Below, piece after piece: positions 35,250 to 46,585 of a DNA stretch of 64,000 nucleotides. Where the stretch lies: NCBI GenBank assembly GCA_021229015.1, contig CM037788.1:38526024-38590023 (forward strand). The letters run 5' to 3'. This DNA is from Solen grandis (lineage: Eukaryota > Mollusca > Bivalvia > Adapedonta > Solenidae). Position 1 is the first letter of the stretch. The number at the start of each line of letters is the position of its first letter. The notes under the pieces were generated by a model. The model worked only from the letters and a program-made list of their open reading frames with translations. It did not search any database and was not told where the DNA came from. The translations under genes and the position numbers were made by a program.

Positions 35250-36030
35250 TGTGGGGTTTTGTTTAAATGATATCTCCTGTTAAATTAGGCAAATGACATG
35301 AATATTAGTCAACAACATGGTAGTAGGGGCCATAACTCTCTTAAAAATTGAGGAACCAAGTCACGTTGACGATATGCGTATCTACTCTTGGTAATAAAGC
35401 TTCCCATAAAGTTTCATTGAATTCAAGCCATTAGTTCCTGAGAAATAGCCCGGACAAGAATCATGCAACATAAACTATAGGCCAAAAAGTCAAGGGGCCA
35501 TAACTCTGTGAAAAATTGAGGAACCAGGTCACGCCGACGATATGCGCATCTCCTCTTGGTAATAAAGCTTCCAATAAAGTTTCGTTGAATTCAAGCCATT
35601 AGTTCCTGAGAAATAGCCCGGACAAGAATCATGCAATATGTACTATAGGCCGAAAAGTCAATGGGCCATAACTCTGTGAAAAATTGAGGAACCAAGTCAC
35701 GTCGACGATATGCGTATCTACTCTTGAAATCCATAAAGTTTCGTTGAATTCAACCATTAGTTCCTGAGAAATAGCCCGGACAAGAATTATGCAGTATGAA
35801 CTATAGGCCAAAAAGTCAAGGGGCCTTAACTCTGTGAAAAATTTAGGAATCGGGTCATGCTGACGATATGCGCATCTCCTCTTGGTAATAAAGCTTCCCA
35901 TAAAGTTTCGTTGAATTCAAGCCGTTAGTTCCTGAGAAATAGTCCGGACAAGGAAAGTGTGACGGACGAACGGACGGACGAACGGACGGACGAAGCGGCG
36001 ACTATATGCGTCACCTTCGGTGAGCATAAA
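35250..36030 (+). mobile_element. Pearl-like element with ~168 bp tandem core and ACGG microsatellite
   Basis: Four imperfect tandem units are present. The landmark CATAACTCT starts at 35331, 35499 and 35667, with a variant at 35825, giving periods of 168, 168 and 158 bp. Units share GTTGAATTCAAGCCATTAGT and GAGAAATAGCCCGGACAAG. The core is followed by an ACGG/ACGA microsatellite (35961-35999) and ends near TCACCTTCGGTGAGC, which can fold into a small hairpin. A tandem core plus a tetranucleotide ACGG-type microsatellite is the known plan of bivalve pearl elements. It has no coding function; the small minus-strand frame inside it is not a gene. Confidence 0.7.
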
Positions 36031-37474
36031 AAAAGAGTAAAAGCGATTGACATAATTATATTAATTGTTGTTTTAGGCAACAGTCAGCTTACCATCCCAT
36101 AGTCAATAATCCGAAACAAATCAATTGTGCCGATTTTAAACAGGTTTTGTTTGTCGACCCACAGTGTTACAATATACTTTCATGTTCATAAATATACCAG
36201 ACTTAACTTTAACACATTTATCAACAATGAAAAATGTAGTCCTGGTTACGTCCCCTGTTATTGTGTCTATAGTACAAGGTAAAATATTATTCTCTCTTCT
36301 GTCTTAATGCACACTTAAAATAATTTATATGTATTTGAATTATTTTCCAGTTCTTTAATTAATTAAATATATGTAAACGATTTTTAGAATCATGGATATA
36401 CATACCACATAAAGTTGTAGCTGTTTATATACCAAAGATGCTACTACTAAAGCCTACTTTGTTTTAATGATTGATTTTTCTTTTGTTTTTTAATTACTGG
36501 TACATGTAACTAAAATAAGTTTTGTACTCAAGAAAGAGATCATCACATCTGAAAAAAAGGGGTTCACGAACTGCTAACAATGCAGAAATAAATCATTTAG
36601 GTTGAAGAAGCATTTGCAATTAAGATTGTGTAAATAAAATCCTAAGTATAAACTCATCATTTGTACCATACTTAAGTTAAAAAACTGAGGAATGCTCATA
36701 GAAAATAAAATAATTTCATACACCATAAAAATTTTTTTTATCTTTTTAATGACAATAAAACTTTCTTATATGCCTAGTCTACAGTTAATTCATGTTTACC
36801 AAGCCAGACGCATTCAATTAGAGAAATTAAGTATTACTTAGCGCTAAGTATTGTTGGTGAATTCGTGTCAGGTTCAAGGCATAATGAATCTCACATTCTA
36901 CATGTATGCCTTGGACTCCTCATGAATATACAGAGAAAGAAGACAAGAGAAAAAATAATTTAAAAAAAAATGAAATTGCATAAAAAAACATAAAAGATTG
37001 GTTTTAAAAATATTGTAAATCACTTATTGTGGTTGTAAAAAAATATTTTTTCTTGTAGCTTCCTATGACTTTACAAGGAAAAAGTAGTTTAATGGTTGGA
37101 TGAAAAAAATCTTGTGTTGGTAGCAACCGGCCAAATATAATTTGGAAATTGTGTATTTTTGAGTTTTTCCTTTGTGATGTGAAGGGAATGATTAAACACT
37201 TTTGGCAGCGAAATTTTGTGGATCTGGGAATACTTACTGTTTTTTGTTGGTTTTTTGGGGTTTTTTTTGTTGTTGTTGTTGTTTTTTTTTTGTTGTTGTT
37301 TGCTGTTTTTGTTGCTTGATTTTTGTGTGTGTATGATTTTTGTTTTGTTGTTATTGTTGTTGTTGTTGTTGTTGTTTGCAGTCTATTCTACTGAAATCTA
37401 TATATAAGGTGAACAATTATGATGAATTCTTTCAAACATCAAAATAATATTTTGATATAATTGGAGTAAACATC
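36031..37474. other. Intergenic, no recognised gene
   Basis: AT-rich. It contains the perfect palindrome TACTTAGCGCTAAGTA at 36835-36850 and a T/TTG-rich low-complexity tract at 37239-37378. The 63-codon frame over that tract encodes only poly-Leu/Phe and is not a gene. Confidence 0.45.
37239..37378. repeat. Poly-T / (TTG)n low-complexity tract
   Basis: Mixed T-runs, a G4 block and a (TTG)n run of about ten units at 37348-37377. Confidence 0.9.
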
Positions 37475-37765
37475 CATATAAGCGGCGCAATAGCATACTG
37501 GTAGAGTGTCCGCTTTGCGTTCGGGTTGTTGGAACCAGTCTCCCGTGCACCGGTGCTATACACCGGGATCGAAAAAGATTCAAGGGATCTATTCACAAAA
37601 TGAGCTAGGGTTTCGCACCCGGACTCCCTTGTATCCAACTTTTTTCTCTTTCGATGCTGTCTCTTCAGCAAAAACAGGGCCCACACAGGGAAATCATTGA
37701 CCGTAATAGCCATAGTAATCAGAAAATGATTGCTAGGCGATACAATAGAAAAAGAAGAAGAAAAA
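37475..37765 (+). mobile_element. tRNA-Ala-like SINE candidate
   Basis: A tRNA-like head starts near 37480: GCGGCGCAATAGCATACTGG, an A-box (TAGCATACTGGTAGAG), an anticodon-loop-like TTTGCGT (UGC, Ala), and a B-box-like GTTGGAACCAGTC. A ~180 bp unrelated body follows and the element ends in an A-rich AGAAAAAGAAGAAGAAAAAC tail. The anticodon stem has four of five pairs and the acceptor arm is not conserved, so it is not a working tRNA gene. The body differs from the SINE family seen at 43878 and 57754. Confidence 0.55.
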
Positions 37766-38119
37766 CCAAAACAAAAAGTTGCACTGATTTTTAAGGGTGA
37801 AATTATACTTTTATACAGCTCCCCGAAACAAAGTTGGCGATGGGGGATGGCTATACTGAAATCAGATTGCCGCTCTGCATCTCAAAACCTCCAGCTTTAA
37901 TTGGATCAAATTGCACACAGAAATCTAGTTGTGAAGATCATCAGCACAATTTGGATCGATAAATTGTCACAGAGTTATGGCCCTTTTTTATTTTTGACGC
38001 AGTCTTGTCCGCATTTCATCTTTGATCTCCAAAATTCCTGGCTTGAATTGACTGGAACTTCACAGGTTTGATATTATTGAATGATTTAGAATTATTTCTT
38101 CATAAAGGAGCTGAGTGGA

Positions 38120-39418
38120 TTATCATTTCATGATGTATGTATTATTTTATTATTGTTTGCGGATGACATGGTCATTACTGGAAATTCTACGGAAGATCTA
38201 CAAGGTAGTTTGAATTTACTGAAAGAGTATTGCGATAGGTGGGGACTAGAGGTAAATGTTGCTAAAACCAAGATTGTTGTATTCCGTAAAAGAGGTCCTG
38301 TGAAAACATCTGAATTTTGGCTATATAACAATGAACTGTTAGAAATAGTTAATGACTTCAATTATTTAGGTGTTATATTTAATTTCACAGGCTCGTTTGT
38401 GTTACATAATCAGTATATAATAGGAAAAACTTTAAGGGCCTCTGGTATTCTTTTAAACAACGTTATTAAATATGAATTAAATCCTAAAATGTCGCTTCAA
38501 CTTTTCGATGCCTTCGTAGGGTCAATATTATCATATTGTTGTCCGGTCTGGGTTTTACTAAGTGTAAGGATATAGAGAGAGTGCAGTTAAAATTTTGTAA
38601 ATCAATACTAGGAGTGAAAATGGCTACAAGTACTATAGCGGTATACGGCGAATTAGGGAGACTCCCGTTTTTTATTGTAGCAATAGTTAAGTATTGGTTA
38701 AAATTAACATCTACTGATAACATTTTATTAAAAACATTATATAGTATAGCAATTGAAGATAGCAATAAAGGATATAAAAATTGGGTAACTAATGTCAAAA
38801 CAGTTCTTAATGAATACGGGTTCTCTTATGCTTGGAATAATCCATATAGTTTATGTCATACTGAGTTTATTTCTTTGTTTAAACAAAGAATAACAGATAG
38901 CTTTTTACAAAACTGGTTTTGTGATTTAGATAAAAGTGTTGTATTGGATTCTTTATATAAGCATATCAAAACTGGGTTTGAAATGGAATCATATTTATAT
39001 AATATATATTCTAGAAATATAGGATATAATAGCTAAACTTAGAGGTCATCCATATTAATCGGGAAGATATGGGAGAATAGAGTGGAGAGAGTGAAAGGAG
39101 GTGTGTGTATTGTAACCTGAATGATGTGGAAGATGAGTATCATTTTGTATTGAAGTGTACATTATACAATGACTTAAGAGTAAAAATTAAAAAAATTATT
39201 TATTTTTCTATTTTAGGATGTTGAATTAGATATGATATAGATGGGTGAGGTGTCTGGTGAAGTGGTGATGAATGATGTGAGTGAGTGAGTGAGTGAATGA
39301 GTGAGTGATAGCAGTTCGTATTAGATAAGTTGTTTGTCACGTGTTCATATTGTAATATTATACTGATTGACGATGTACTATTTGTATAAGTCAAAAATAA
39401 AAAAAACTGATAAACTGA
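38120..39418 (+). pseudogene. LINE (non-LTR retrotransposon) 3' fragment: reverse transcriptase end and C-terminus
   Basis: The fragment begins just before the FADDMV catalytic box of the reverse transcriptase (near 38157), so the first half of the RT is missing. It continues with EDLQGSLNLLKEYCDRWGLE, K.KIVVF and FNYLGVIF. A frame change near 38540-38575 leads to RVQLKFCKSILGVK and AVYGELGRLPFF, then to about 39036. After further breaks, a zinc-binding C-x2-C...H-x4-C appears (VYCNLNDVEDEYHFVLKC, ~39104-39160). The 3' end is A-rich with two ACTGATAA-type units. TCATTTCA at 38123-38130 and 39419-39426 could be a target-site duplication. It is a dead, 5'-truncated copy; the clade is not assigned. 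Confidence 0.75.
39278..39310. repeat. (GAGT)n microsatellite
   Basis: About eight GAGT/GAAT units near the LINE 3' end. Confidence 0.85.
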
Positions 39419-39900
39419 TCATTTCAGAGCACATATTGGTGGGTTGATTAATCACATAGTTTTGGCACTTTGTATTTGTCAGCAATCTAATAATAAACAC
39501 ACTTTCTTGTACTCACTTCATCTCCAAAACGCTTTACTTGAACTGGATTGATCAATAAAAAGTGTAGTTGTGCATAACATTAGCTTGTTTAATTAAGATG
39601 TATATTATCAACCAATTCTTGTTGTGCATATTTCAGCAAGTGTTATTGGAATTGGACAGAATTATGGCACTTTGTTATTTAAGTGATTATGTTGCTTTTG
39701 TTGTTGTTACTTTTGCCTGGATCAAACCTTGAAATCTTTTAAAGGAATTTACTTGAAACTTTATAGACAGATGAATAGCGGTTAGTTTAAGTGTCATGTT
39801 CAAGAACCATAACTCTATATGATTTTTATTATCACCCTTTATTTTATATAATTTTCCTTGTATCTCATGCAGGGACACTTTGGTATTATGGTCTAGGTTT

Positions 39901-40599
39901 TCTTTTCCATCACTGTCAGTGAAAGTTCTATTTATTTCTTTCCTCTGTATAATTTTTGTTCATAATTATAAGAAGTAGGCTTTCCTTAGATATGAATTTC
40001 AGGAGCTCTTCAGTGGTGTATACATTTTTTTTTTTTTTTTTTGAGCGGAAATAATGAAACTTTAAGCTTTTTTGCCATTCAACAAAATTTCCGTTCAATT
40101 TGCCTTTCAAAATTGCCGCCAAGAGAAGGCATATTCATTGATGTGGATGTGGAAACTATGTATACCGTTTACAAATTGTGAAACTCTACTTTTCTCTGCG
40201 CATGCGCATATAACGGGGTTATATCAACTTTTGTGAACGGCATTCATTTGCTAATTTCATTGATGATTTAAACATGATTTAACCTTAATTATTTTAATAA
40301 CTGATACCAATTCTTTGCTGAATGTTGCTTATAAACATAGAAATATCTTCCTTCAATGACCAAGAAAAAATATAAGAAAAGATACTAGCAGTCTTTTTTA
40401 ATCCTAAAAATAAATACATAATATAAATTATTAAATTATTATTATATTTTATCATTAAATATAAATACATAAATTAAGCATAAAAAAAAAAGTTTTAAAA
40501 CGACGTCATGATTTCTAGCCATGTCACGTCGCAGGAAATGAAGGCGCTCAAAATCTTATTAGTGGAAAAAAGATATGATAGGCATGCAGCTGGACTTAT
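39901..40599. other. Intergenic left of the sequence gap
   Basis: No gene is seen. A T-run lies at 40026-40042. A palindromic TGCGCATGCGCA at 40197-40208 is listed separately. A short plus-strand frame from 40508 (ALKILLVEKRYDRHAAGL) runs into the gap and cannot be judged. Confidence 0.35.
40197..40208. promoter_or_regulatory. NRF1-type palindrome TGCGCATGCGCA
   Basis: An exact 12 bp palindrome that fits the NRF1 consensus YGCGCAYGCGCR. NRF1-type sites are typical of CpG-rich promoters. In this AT-rich setting it is notable, but no transcription start or gene can be tied to it, partly because the gap at 40600 intervenes. Confidence 0.35.
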
Positions 40600-40699
40600 N
40601 NNNNNNNNNNNNNNNNNNNNNNNNNNNNNNNNNNNNNNNNNNNNNNNNNNNNNNNNNNNNNNNNNNNNNNNNNNNNNNNNNNNNNNNNNNNNNNNNNNN
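40600..40699. other. Assembly gap, 100 N
   Basis: Exactly 100 N, which is a common placeholder for a scaffold join of unknown size. The order and distance of sequence on the two sides are therefore not guaranteed. Confidence 0.98.
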
Positions 40700-40772
40700 T
40701 TGCATATAACATCAGAAAGGTATATTAACTAAAGAACGGTGATATGCTAGTAAATATTTCCTTGCGAATAAT

Positions 40773-40985
40773 TTAAAGGAAAGAAATATTTGCACATCTC
40801 AACCTGTCTTGACGACCACCTGCAAACTCCGCCGCAGTAGTTACCTCCCCATTACAGTTGTCGATAACCACTGCCACCACAAATAGATTTCGGCTGATAT
40901 AGACCGGATTTACTTTTATCACTTTTGACTTTAGTTTTGAATATATCATATCAGTTTCGTCATATTTCACGAAAATAACATTCAT
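40773..40985 (-). CDS. Possible first exon, unrecognised
   Basis: A minus-strand ATG frame with even, coding-like composition (MNVIFVKYDETDMIYSKL, then NLFVVAVVIDNCNGEVTTAA). A possible donor GCAG|GTGGTC lies near 40816. Reading from the ATG to that donor gives about 56 residues; without splicing it stops after 70. It points toward the assembly gap, so downstream exons may be missing. The family is not recognised. Confidence 0.25.
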   Translation of the reverse strand: MNVIFVKYDETDMIYSKLKSKVIKVNPVYISRNLFVVAVVIDNCNGEVTTAAEFAGGRQDRLRCANISFL

Positions 40986-42091
40986 GATTATGAGAAAAGT
41001 AAAAAAAAAAAAAAAATCAAATTTATAAAATTATGAGTGTTGGTCACATGGTTTCAACTATCATCACGTGACTTGTGTGGTGGCAGTGGTTATAGTAGCG
41101 TTGCGTGACGTAACCGGTGCGCGGAGTTTGGGCCACCTGTTCCAAGCACCAAACAACTTATTTAAGATTAAGCAGCAGCAGCAACTACAAACATAAAAAA
41201 ACATTTCTGTTAAACTTCACCTCCATTTGGCGATTACCTGTTGTACGTGGTCCTATTTTCTCATATTTTTTAATATATCAATTTCAATTTTTAGTCACCT
41301 GTTGTAAGCGGTCAAATTTTATAGTTCCATTGGCTCGTTGCTAAAGTGAGGTTTGCCTATGATAAAAATTGTAGAAGGAAAAAGAAAAAAAAATCTAATG
41401 TAGACATTTTCACATTAGGGAGAATTTCGTAAATTTGCAAAAAGAAGAATGCATGTGTGCAAAAAAAAAAAGAAGAAGAAAAATGTAACAGAAGATGATT
41501 AAAATATAGAAGTACCGGTAAGCCATGTTAATTTTTGTGTAAACGGGACGCAAGAAACAAAACAAATGTACCTGCAATGGCTGGAAATACTCTTGTTGCA
41601 CGGAGATCAGCTATGATTTTCACATTTAGTGACGTAATGGACCGCCCTTTGGCCCTATTAAGGAAATATAAGTAGACAAACTGTTTGAAACAGTCAGGTA
41701 AACAAAGTAAACATTGTTAGACAGGGTTGGCATGTTCTCGGGTAATACTTGAAGAATTGAATTAAAAAGAGTAAAAGATATAGAGAGGTATGATACGGTG
41801 TGAAGGGGATATCAAAGAGTGCCCTCTAAATTTGTTGTTGGGTCACACTGCACTAAATTTGCTGCAAAGTTTTGAGATTGGTTCATTTATGAATAGACAG
41901 TTGATTCTTTTCAGACTCGCTTTGATGCAATTTAAAGATCTAGCATGGACAGCTTGCATAAAGAGTAAATATTTAAGCAGAGGTTACAAGAAAAGTTTAT
42001 CAACTCTCTGAGTACATATGTTAATATTGCTTAATGAAATTTAAGGGTTATGGGGAATGTAAAAAAAATACAAAGATGCAATTGAACCAAG

Positions 42092-42207
42092 ATGGACGAC
42101 TATCATCGAAAAATAAACATTGAGAAAAGGCCGAGGTTTGCCACAACCGATGCTGGGGATGTAAACGTGGCCGAGAAAGTATACTCACATCACATTCATA
42201 TTTTGCA
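42092..42207 (+). CDS. Coding-like stretch, possible first exon
   Basis: From CAAGATGG at 42088 an open frame reads MDDYHRKINIEKRPRFATTD, then AGDVNVAEKVYSHH, before running into a C25 tract. The composition is unlike the AT-rich surroundings. Possible donors are GAT|GTAAAC (~42160) and GAAAG|TATAC (weak). No family is recognised. Confidence 0.2.
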
Positions 42208-42232
42208 CCCCCCCCCCCCCCCCCCCCCCCCC
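42208..42232. repeat. Poly-C tract, 25 bases
   Basis: 25 consecutive C. A minus-strand frame running through it owes its poly-Gly to this tract and is not a gene. Confidence 0.95.
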
Positions 42233-42654
42233 ACAACCCCAGTGGAAAAATTCTGGTATTGATATATTTTTTATTTTTCACATGAACATAGTGTATAGGC
42301 TTCATTAACTGCCATCCCAACGGACAAGAGTCTAAGTACCTTAACTTGAATGCACGTATATATACATAAACAGCCTTTCACTCTTTATTCATGCAGCTTG
42401 GGCGTACTTGCAACTACTATGCTTGGATAATATCTAAAAATGTTTGACCGTTACAGTGAAATATGTTTTTCTTCTTCTCCTAAATTTGGATAAGTAACTT
42501 TCTATCTACGAATTTTATATGTAGATGTTTTTATCCTCTGGGTTAGGTGATGGAGGTATCTATTTTCATTTAGAAAATATAACATAAATTGCCCATGTCA
42601 ACATTTTAAACAATTTAGTGTAGCGTGACCAGAAAAAAAATATCATATGCGCTC

Positions 42655-42724
42655 GTTGCGATGAGACGCACCACAGAGACGTCGAGTGCAAGGTCAGAGC
42701 TAGGAGGTCGTCTCACCAGAAAGG
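42655..42724 (+). CDS. Coding-like stretch, possible exon
   Basis: An open, CpG-rich segment reading ALVAMRRTTETSSARSELGG and RLTRK, with a possible donor AGAAAG|GTCTAT near 42723. It follows the 42092 candidate on the same strand. It is too short to identify. Confidence 0.15.
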
Positions 42725-43140
42725 TCTATTTTTCGATTAGTCTATACCCCTGGTTTGAGTTTTACTATACTTGCAATAAGCATTATGGTCTAAAACGCAA
42801 GAGCGTTTAAGCACGTTTGTAAAAAAAAAAAAAAAAAAAAAATGGGAGGGGATATATAATGCACAGCTTTTTATGTGATCGAGTTTTATTGATAAAATTA
42901 AAAAATGGAGGAAAAGGGGAAAGGGAAAAAACATTTCTTTTAAAGCAGTCATGTAATGATCATAGGCGTTTAAAAACATAAAAAAATAAAAAATAAAGGA
43001 TGGTCATCAATTGGTGTATATTAAAACTGTATAGGTTTTTTTGGTATGCTGTTATTGAGTTCGATATTCAGCCAGTCCGTAAATCATGGAGTTAATTCTA
43101 AAAGACTGTTGTAAAAATATATTTGGTGACATACCAATGT

Positions 43141-43225
43141 CATTAAAACGGTGGCTGTAGCTCCCCGCTTGGCGCTCAAAATAAACATATACAGTGTAGT
43201 TCTAGGACTGGTACGATGCACTGTT
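43141..43225 (+). mobile_element. SINE (tRNA-headed family), fragment
   Basis: Keeps only the start of the body: GTGGCTGTAGCTCCCCGCTT, GGCGCTCAAAATAAAC and TTCTAGGACTGGTACG. Head and tail are missing. Confidence 0.5.
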
Positions 43226-43377
43226 TCCCTCCTCCTACGTCTTAGATGTGCGGTTGACAAAACAAACACATTCAAATAAATCCCTAAACACGAACATAAA
43301 AATAAGTTCCATGTTTTTAATTATTTTTAGCAATGAATATAAAAATGTCTCAGTCGTCAAAATGTTAAACAACAACA

Positions 43378-43416
<39 letters not shown>

Positions 43417-43876
43417 AACAACAAACAACAACAACAACAACAGTCCATCTTTCCAGTAGTGCTTGATAATTTCTGTGTATCAGACACCGATAAATGTAGA
43501 AGATCTGTTGTTCACGGTGCACGGACCGCCCGATGTCTTTTCTACGACCATCCCTTCTAATATGCTAAGGACCATTCTATATCCGGAATAATAGCCAAGA
43601 ATGTGACGGTGTACTGCAGCACTGAAATAGCAAAAGAGTTTAAACTATCTGAGTAAATGAAATATAAAATAAAAAAATATTTCCAGATTCAGTGTTTATC
43701 AACTAAAAATGAAAAATTTCACAATGGTTTATCAGAAATTCACTGAAGACGTAAGAGAGAATTCCTCCATATGTGACATATTTCAGTGAAGACCAACGGA
43801 CACTTTGGAATTCTTATTTCCAAAATATCCGTGGAAACCTGTAAACAAATGAACCCCAGAGGAAACGCAAGACCAT
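43226..43876. other. Intergenic with CAA microsatellite
   Basis: Nothing beyond the (CAA)n run is recognised. Confidence 0.4.
43369..43442. repeat. (CAA)n microsatellite
   Basis: About 23 CAA units with a few A insertions. The poly-Thr and poly-Val frames over it are artefacts of the repeat. Confidence 0.92.
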
Positions 43877-43877
43877 T

Positions 43878-44179
43878 CCAAGTGGTCGAGTGATTAGAGC
43901 TTCCGTCTCGGGAGTGGAATGTCGTGAGTTCGATCCCTGGCCGATACATTAGTCGTTAAAATGGTACTGGTATAGCTCCCTTGGCGCTCAGTATAAAAAT
44001 GTAATTCCAGGACTGGTTGGCCCGGTGTCAGGATAATGTTACTGGTTGTGGTATCAAGCCACATGTCTACGGTATGATACTGCAGTTTGGCAGCACTATA
44101 TCTGTCTCAAGTAGACATGGCATATCTGTCTCAAACAGACTCCAAATAACTAAAATACTGTTGACGAAACGTTAAACCC
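43878..44179 (+). mobile_element. SINE (tRNA-headed family), full-length copy
   Basis: A ~65 bp tRNA-like head has an A-box region (AGTGGTCGAGTGATTAGAGC) and a B-box (GAGTTCGATCC). The body follows: AATGGTACTGGTATAGCTCC, TTGGCGCTCAGTAT, GGACTGGTTGGCCCGGTGTC, AGGATAATGT, GATACTGCAG and CAGCACTATATCTGTCTCAA. It finishes with GACGAAACGTTAAACCC. A short internal duplication (CATATCTGTCTCAA repeated near 44108-44140) is particular to this copy. Confidence 0.75.
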
Positions 44180-44469
44180 TTTAAAGGCAAACTGGAGGTG
44201 TCCGTTAAGATCAGTCCTGTGAATCCAGTCCAGTTATTTCAAGTGATGGTTGTTATTCAAAGGTTGAATTATCCATACACTCAGTGCGTGGAATCCAGCT
44301 AATGTCCTTTGTTCACAGGTGTTCACAGGTAGATTGTGATTGCTAATACAGGTTTTACTTTTCTATCACAAGATAGTTTAACTTGGTGAAGAAAATGTAA
44401 AGTACATGTATACTATCAATACGATTTTCTCATGCTAGTTTTAGTATAAAAGAGTCAGTCGGGAAGTCG

Positions 44470-44638
44470 TAAAAAATGGTACTGTTGTAGCTCCCTTGGT
44501 TGGCGCTCAGCATATAAGGATAGTTGCAGGACTGGTTGGCCCGGTGTCAGGATAATGTGACTGGGTGTGGTATCATGTCACATGTCTACAGCGTGATACT
44601 GCAGTGTGACAGCACTATAGCTGTCTCAAGTAGACATC
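44470..44638 (+). mobile_element. SINE (tRNA-headed family), headless copy
   Basis: Body only, about 290 bp downstream of the full copy: AATGGTACTGTTGTAGCTCC, TTGGCGCTCAGCATAT, GGACTGGTTGGCCCGGTGTC, GATACTGCAGTGTGACAGCA, ending GTCTCAAGTAGACATC. There is no tail. Confidence 0.7.
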
Positions 44639-44639
44639 G

Positions 44640-46585
44640 AAGGAAATCACCAATAAGTAGAAATCAAACTGAATAAATAATTTCAACACATGAAAAACGG
44701 ATGTTATATCATTTTTTTCAGCCTTCATCAAGGGGAGATGTCATCAAGGGGAAATCAAAATGCGCGACTTGGTAATCATTAAAAATAGAATGATGACTAA
44801 CGGTAACAGGTAGGTGATTTCCCAGGTTTATCACATGCGCCTTATACATCCTAGGATTATTCCATTTGCACACTGGTGAGAATCCTATCATTAATATTAA
44901 CATGGGGGGAAATCAGTACCTTTCCTTCGCCTTTTATGTGTGTGTGTGTGTGTGTGTGTGTGGTGTTTTACAAATACGGAAGATATAATTCGACAGATTG
45001 AGTACAGCGCCCAAAATAATTATTAGCAATTAATTATCTGTAACTACAGCGTGCATAAATCTATCTTTGTTGTATAAAACTGGGAAAATATGTTTTAATC
45101 TAATGTAAATGATTTTATCGTAATAATGCATAATTGCCATTACCTTTAAATTTCTTAATTGGACTTGTCCTTTCTTCATTTTGGACTGTGCTATTAGTTG
45201 TTTATGGGGGTGCTCGCTGAAAATTGGCATAAAAAGCGAACAGGGCAGACCATGTTCCATACTGCTGATCTTGGTTCATCAAAGATAACACTAGAGGCCA
45301 CAGCATTGTTAAGGGTTAAGATAAAGGTATTACATTTACACAGCAAATCGTTATATTTTTAATCAGAAAACAACAAACATGTAATAAAATAAACAATATA
45401 CAATATATATCTGAAATACCATTGTGGCAGGTACACCAAGATTTGATGTATGCGTTTGACATTTTTCTCAGGTTCGTAACATCTGTTATTTCTATGCAAG
45501 TGGAAATTGAAAATTAAATTTCAGAGTAGACGTCATAGAAGGTCATAAAAGCAATGCAAATAAACCATGTTTTTCTAAAATGCACCATAATTTGCATTTC
45601 GCACATGGTAAATCAAGGCAACTTTCAACTGTAGTTGAAATTCAAATAGTCCATACTTCATGTCATGATTCGATTTTGAGATAAAAAAGCAAGAAAACAT
45701 TTCCTGAGCTGATAGCAGTAGTATCAAAAAATAGGATTTTTTTTTGTATCTGCTGTAAGTGATTTACTGAAGTTTAAGGTTAGGGCTTAGAATATTTTGC
45801 GTGAACACCTGCTTTATGAACATACGTTGATAAAAATATGCAGGAGCAAGTTGAAATTCAAATTTTACTTATATTAACTTAAGCGCATGTTGCACGTTAC
45901 GTAGAACTAAACAACGCTATGCATGCGTTACAGGATACACATAGAGGTAATAAGGATTTAATTACTTCCGGTATTACTTTTTTAACATGTATTATGATTT
46001 TTATACTTTTCCCAAACATGTTTTTTTTCCTTCTTTTATAATGATGACCATACATGGTTATTCTACAGTTACACTTTCTACATTTTTCCCTAGTTGTAAA
46101 TATTAATGATATAACTACCTTAATTTTAAAAAAAAAAAAAATAAACTGCCTATTCGCTCCCTCTCTCTACTTCATTATTCTACCACCGCCACCTTGGGCT
46201 GTAATCCAACTCTGGCCTTCGATATGCAAATCAAATTATAAATGGAGCCCCATCCCTCCACCTCCTATGAGGATCGTTCTCACTACCGTAAGTTTACAAC
46301 ATTCAACCTGGTGGCCTATGGGCAGTTCCATTACCATTTGAATTTACATGATCTAACATAGGATAGACTAGTTCACTCCGAAATGAGACGTACACCTACG
46401 AAAACAACGAACACTTTTTGAACGCTAGTGTACAATTTCACACATTCTTCAATGAGAAATAAACATACATTTGAGATTTTTCTCCAGTCACTGATTGGTC
46501 AGTTTAAATCAGCAAATTATACCGAATATTGCCGATCCCCGTGTGAAATGGTCTATAACAATAACAAGACCTAACAACCGTAATA
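44640..46585. other. Intergenic, no recognised gene
   Basis: A TG microsatellite (44937-44963) and an imperfect duplication of TCATCAAGGGGA (44726, 44742) are present. A 76-codon minus-strand frame at 45030-45260 (MEHGLPCSLFMPIFSEHPHK at its start) has a partly coding-like composition but no recognised family. Confidence 0.4.
44937..44963. repeat. (TG)n microsatellite
   Basis: About 13 TG units. Confidence 0.9.

Larger units (their letters stand above)
37790..39900 (+). repeat. Repeat block (pearl-like) split by a LINE fragment
   Basis: Sequence on both sides of the LINE remnant (37850-38120 and 39420-39860) has the style of the 35 kb element: ACAGAGTTATGGCCC, ATCTCCAAAA..CTTGAATTGA, GAATTGGACAGAATTATGGC and AACCATAACTCTATATGA. 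The LINE seems to have landed inside a pre-existing copy. The outer limits are approximate. Confidence 0.45.
40986..43140. other. CpG-richer stretch with weak exon candidates and homopolymers
   Basis: No confident gene. 41040-41350 is relatively GC-rich with CAG/CAGCAG units. Homopolymers include poly-A (41000-41015, 42820-42841) and C25 (42208-42232). Two short coding-like stretches are listed separately (42092 and 42655). Confidence 0.35.

Noticed and set aside
37216..37407. 63-codon frame rich in Leu, Phe and Cys that looks like a membrane segment
   Set aside because: It is a translation of the poly-T/TTG tract.
42048..42320. Minus-strand frame with poly-Gly
   Set aside because: The Gly run is the C25 tract read in reverse, and the rest overlaps a better plus-strand candidate.
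43235..43522. Frame with a poly-Val stretch (and the plus-strand poly-Thr frame)
   Set aside because: Both are translations of the CAA microsatellite.
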